Shown here: piece by piece, positions 61,035 to 64,000 of the stretch
How positions within the stretch are numbered: the first letter of the stretch is position 1
Layout: every line of letters begins with the position of its first letter
Assembly: GCA_934130005.1 (NCBI GenBank)
Contig: CAKOXD010000002.1
Location: 46,111-110,110 of the forward strand
Source: an uncultured Bacilli bacterium
Lineage (GTDB): Bacteria > Bacillota_I > Bacilli_A > RF39 > UBA660
Direction of reading: 5' to 3'
DNA: 64,000 nucleotides
Notes under the pieces: model-generated
Told to the model about the DNA's origin: nothing
The model's database searches: none
Seen by the model: only the letters and a program-made list of their open reading frames with translations
Position numbers and translations under genes: made by a program

Positions 61035-62039
61035 TTATTTTAATTCATCATTTGCTTTTGCATTTAAACTAAGATCTGCTCTTCTGCCTACTTTATAGGC
61101 ATAATATCCTGCTGCTCCTATCATAGCTGCATTATCAGTACAATACTCTAATTTTGGAATTGTTAGATTTATATTGTTTTCAAAACATATTTTTTTAAAC
61201 TTTTCTCTAATTCCTGAGTTTGCTGACACACCACCAGCTATTATAAGATTTTTAACATTATATTTTTTTAAAGCTCTTAATGTTTTTTTACTTAATATTT
61301 CTACTACTCTATTTTGAAATGATGTAGCTAAATCTGGTAAATTGATTTCATTTCCTTTTTGTTCCTCATTATGTTTTAAGTTTATAACCGCACTTTTTAA
61401 GCCACTGAAACTAAAGTTAAATGAATCATCATCTAATGGTATTGGTAAATTATAACTATCCATTCCTGTATGGGCCAATTTATCAACTTTTGGACCTCCT
61501 GGATATGCTAAATTCATAACTCTAGCAACTTTATCATATGCTTCACCCACAGCATCATCTAAAGTAGATCCAATAATTTTAAAATCATAATCTTCTTTCA
61601 TGTAAACAAGTTCTGTATGTCCTCCACTTACAACTAGTGCTATTAAAGGAAATTCCATAGGTTTTTCAAGATTGTTTGCATATATGTGCCCCGCAATATG
61701 ATGAACAGGAATTAAAGGTTTATTATATACATATGAAAGTGTTTTTGCTGCTTGTAATCCAACCAGTAAAGAACCAATAAGTCCTGGACCATATGTAATA
61801 GCAATAGCATCTATATCATCCATATCTAATGCTGATTTTTTTAATGTTTCTTCTAATACCATGGTAATGTTTTCAATATGCATTCTACTTGCTATTTCAG
61901 GAACTACTCCACCATAATTTGCATGAGTATCCATTTGTGATAATACAACTGTTGCAATTTCAACACTACCATTTTTTATAATTGAAGCACTTGTTTCATC
62001 ACAACTTGATTCAATTGCTAATATATATATATCTTTCAT
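61035..62039 (-). CDS. tsaD: tRNA threonylcarbamoyladenosine transferase TsaD
   Basis: Transfers the threonylcarbamoyl group to A37 of tRNAs reading ANN codons. The start [16 protein letters not shown], the metal-binding His pair [10 protein letters not shown] near residue 110 and the GGHTELVYM and [13 protein letters not shown] blocks are the hallmarks of the family. 334 residues, normal length. It starts one base after rimI and is part of tsaE-tsaB-rimI-tsaD. Confidence 0.97.
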   Translation of the reverse strand: MKDIYILAIESSCDETSASIIKNGSVEIATVVLSQMDTHANYGGVVPEIASRMHIENITMVLEETLKKSALDMDDIDAIAITYGPGLIGSLLVGLQAAKTLSYVYNKPLIPVHHIAGHIYANNLEKPMEFPLIALVVSGGHTELVYMKEDYDFKIIGSTLDDAVGEAYDKVARVMNLAYPGGPKVDKLAHTGMDSYNLPIPLDDDSFNFSFSGLKSAVINLKHNEEQKGNEINLPDLATSFQNRVVEILSKKTLRALKKYNVKNLIIAGGVSANSGIREKFKKICFENNINLTIPKLEYCTDNAAMIGAAGYYAYKVGRRADLSLNAKANDELK

Positions 62040-62040
62040 A

Positions 62041-62433
62041 TTACACCTCTTTTAACATCAAATAAGCATCTATATTTTTATAATAATTTTTTCGTATAGC
62101 TTTTTTTTGAAATCCATATTTCAAATATAAGTTTATAGCACCTTCATTTTTAACAGATACTTCTAGAGTAATATTTTTTATATTTTCATCTAAATTATCT
62201 ATTAAATATTCTAAAATTTTGGAAGCAATTTTATTTTTTCTATATTCTTTTAAAACACCAATATATTCTATTTCACATCTTTCATAAATCATATCATATA
62301 TACAAAAACCTATTATATTATTATTCTTTTCATAAACAATTAATTTAGAATAAATATTGTAATTTAATTTTTCTTCAAAAGTATTATTAAAGATTTCTTC
62401 TATTTTAGAAAAATCATTAATTTCTCTTATCAT
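62041..62433 (-). CDS. rimI: Ribosomal-protein-alanine N-acetyltransferase RimI-like GNAT
   Basis: A 130-residue GNAT with the R-K-N-K-I-A acetyl-CoA loop in [19 protein letters not shown] near residue 75, then [27 protein letters not shown], which is typical of RimI (acetylates the N-terminus of S18). It overlaps tsaB by 17 bases and lies between tsaB and tsaD, as in many Firmicutes. Confidence 0.9.
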   Translation of the reverse strand: MIREINDFSKIEEIFNNTFEEKLNYNIYSKLIVYEKNNNIIGFCIYDMIYERCEIEYIGVLKEYRKNKIASKILEYLIDNLDENIKNITLEVSVKNEGAINLYLKYGFQKKAIRKNYYKNIDAYLMLKEV

Positions 62434-63049
62434 TTAATTTTTCTTCTGCTTCTGTAAGTTTTAAGTATATAGGATTTACCTCATGCGGATTTAAAGATAA
62501 ATCTTCAAAATGTTTATTAATTAATTTATTTATATTATAAGATGGTTTTACTATTTGTTCTAATAAGTTATCATAGCTAATAAACAAGATATCTTCTTTA
62601 TTATATTTTAAATTTGAAATAAAATCTTCTAATTTTGTATATTTATTTTCAATTATGACGTTTAATTCATTATCATATAGTCCAGTATATACATATCCTC
62701 TCCTAGCATCTATTATTGGACATAGATATTTTTTTTCAGTATTTGTAGTTGCTAAAACTTCTAGTGAAGAAACTGGAACAATATCTATATTCATTGTCCA
62801 TGCTAAGACTTTAGCAACTGTAACACCTATTCTAATACCTGTAAATGATCCTGGTCCGTTTGCAACAAATATTTTCTTTACATCATGAATGTTAAGATTA
62901 ATACTTTCTATTCCATCTTTAATAATAGGCAATAATTTTTCTGATAAATCATTTTTATTTTCTATTATTTTAGAATATATTACTTGTTTATCTTTTAAAA
63001 TAGCAATTATTACATTTAAATTGCAAGTATCTAAAAAAAGAGAGATCAT
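62417..63049 (-). CDS. tsaB: tRNA threonylcarbamoyladenosine biosynthesis protein TsaB
   Basis: An inactive paralogue of TsaD that forms the TsaBDE complex. The ATPase-fold start ISLFLDTCNLNVIIAIL and the block ANGPGSFTGIRIGVTVAKVLAW near residue 65 are characteristic. At 210 residues it is slightly short. It overlaps tsaE by four bases (ATGA). Confidence 0.93.
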   Translation of the reverse strand: MISLFLDTCNLNVIIAILKDKQVIYSKIIENKNDLSEKLLPIIKDGIESINLNIHDVKKIFVANGPGSFTGIRIGVTVAKVLAWTMNIDIVPVSSLEVLATTNTEKKYLCPIIDARRGYVYTGLYDNELNVIIENKYTKLEDFISNLKYNKEDILFISYDNLLEQIVKPSYNINKLINKHFEDLSLNPHEVNPIYLKLTEAEEKLNDKRN

Positions 63050-63495
63050 ATTACAGCCTCACATAAATCTTCATATTTTTTTCCATAAGGTGTTAAAATC
63101 AAAATTCTTTTATTTTCATCAACGACTTTAAATTTTATATGTAATCTTTCTTCTGGTAATATATCTTTTATTGTATCTGACCATTCTATAACTACAACTC
63201 CACCTTTATTGAAGTATTCTTCTATTCCTACACCTTCAGTATTACCGTCTAATCTATAAACATCCATATGATATAATGGTAATTCACCATCATATTCTTT
63301 TATAATAGAAAATGTTGGAGATGTTATACTTTCTTTTATTCCTAATGCATTAGCAATTCCTTTAGTAAATACAGTTTTTCCACTTCCTAATTCTCCATCT
63401 AGACATATAATCATATTAGGAAATTTTTCAGATTCAAAATTTTGAGCTAATTCAATTGTTTCCATTTCACTTTTTGTTGTTATTTTATATTCCAT
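63046..63495 (-). CDS. tsaE: tRNA threonylcarbamoyladenosine biosynthesis ATPase TsaE
   Basis: A small P-loop ATPase (149 residues) with Walker A LDGELGSGKTVFTKG near residue 33, then ITSPTFSIIKEY and LYHMDVYRL. It works with TsaB and TsaD. AGGTGATAG precedes the ATG. It begins the operon, 70 bases after the 5S rRNA gene. Confidence 0.95.
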   Translation of the reverse strand: MEYKITTKSEMETIELAQNFESEKFPNMIICLDGELGSGKTVFTKGIANALGIKESITSPTFSIIKEYDGELPLYHMDVYRLDGNTEGVGIEEYFNKGGVVVIEWSDTIKDILPEERLHIKFKVVDENKRILILTPYGKKYEDLCEAVI

Positions 63496-63510
63496 ACTAT
63501 CACCTAATCT

Positions 63511-63540
63511 ATTATAGCAAAAAAAAAAGTATTAATACAA
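63511..63540 (-). promoter_or_regulatory. Candidate promoter of the tsa operon
   Basis: TTGTAT (63540-63535), 18-base spacer, TATAAT (63516-63511) on the minus strand. The -35 lies inside the rRNA terminator. Confidence 0.45.
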
Positions 63541-63544
63541 TACT
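63518..63544 (-). terminator. Terminator of the rRNA operon
   Basis: AGTATT/AATACT hairpin with five-base loop and T10 on the minus strand, 22 bases past the end of 5S rRNA. Confidence 0.6.
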
Positions 63545-63565
63545 ATTTTAAACAAAAAAAAAATT

Positions 63566-63669
63566 ATTGGCAACTTCCTATTTTCGCTTACACTATCGTC
63601 GGCGTTAAAGTGCTTAACTTCTGTGTTCGAGATGGGAACAGGTGTATCCACTTTGCTATCGTTACCAAT
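63566..63669 (-). rRNA. 5S ribosomal RNA
   Basis: The conserved core GTTCCCATCTCGAACACAG and AAGTTAAGC are present on the minus strand, flanked by the closing helix ATTGG(TAAC)/(GTTG)CCAAT. About 104 bases, slightly shorter than the usual 115. It is the last gene of the rRNA operon. Confidence 0.95.
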
Positions 63670-63740
63670 AAAATATTTAGAGAAATAATTCTCTGAAAAC
63701 TAAGATAATGTGTATCGTATCAAATTTATGAAATCAATAT

Positions 63741-64000
<260 letters not shown>

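Overview
The window is a chromosomal segment of a very AT-rich Gram-positive bacterium of Bacilli type. It uses the standard bacterial code: TGG is read as Trp (for example in the YutD VGDW motif) and TGA is used as a stop. Bacilli-type markers include GpsB followed directly by the RNase P RNA, CdaA-YbbR, RNase Y, RodZ, YutD, YunB, PrsA and a T-box leader. A spoVAC-AD-AE operon, YunB and tiny YjcZ-like proteins point to an endospore former. No species can be named from the sequence alone; uncultured low-GC gut Bacilli are a reasonable guess.

Layout. 0-7 kb: envelope genes (LtaS-like synthase with a TTG start), an ABC-2 exporter, an Rpn/PD-(D/E)XK nuclease and a DUF421 protein. 7-11 kb: a histidine phosphatase, a membrane acyltransferase facing an SGNH hydrolase, and a membrane-anchored GH5 glucanase. 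11-14 kb: a short SMC. 14-20.5 kb: a sporulation block (spoVAC-AD-AE, yutD, yunB, two tiny YjcZ-like genes) flanked by two large proteins with type IV pilin leaders; one of these carries a phage tail-fibre/collar domain with five HxH motifs. 20.5-30 kb: PrsA, a degenerate polysaccharide-deacetylase-like protein, an M29 aminopeptidase, a small Tyr/Gly protein behind a sigma-K-like promoter, pyk, rny, an ECF sigma/anti-sigma pair and recA with a LexA box. 30-35 kb: pgsA, rodZ, rnpB, gpsB, a secreted Big2-like protein, ybbR, cdaA and an Asn/Gln-rich tail-anchored protein. 35-39 kb: a heterodimeric ABC exporter with one degenerate ATP site. 39-42 kb: a T-box-led HAD-deoC-tyrS operon. 42-51 kb: the rimP-nusA-ylxR-comEB-infB operon, separated from rbfA by a hybrid histidine kinase, a PlsC-like acyltransferase, a GNAT gene and a decayed GNAT pseudogene. 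51-60 kb: a CPBP protease, a metallophosphoesterase, tRNA-Ala, a SsuABC/ThiXYZ-like importer, a zinc-ribbon/PrsW pair and a double-HTH protein of unknown function. 60-64 kb: the tsaE-tsaB-rimI-tsaD operon, then 5S rRNA and the 3' end of 23S rRNA.

Many genes start at an ATG 6-9 bases after an AGGTGAT-type Shine-Dalgarno sequence. In several of them an in-frame GTG lies inside that ribosome site and would lengthen the gene falsely, so starts here were moved to the ATG or TTG that the ribosome site supports. Many terminator hairpins overlap stop codons and serve both convergent genes. There is no complete prophage, insertion sequence or CRISPR array. The most unusual items are the pilin-leader/phage-collar fusion, the group of late-sporulation-type promoters in front of tiny genes, the zinc-ribbon/PrsW pair and the double-HTH protein.
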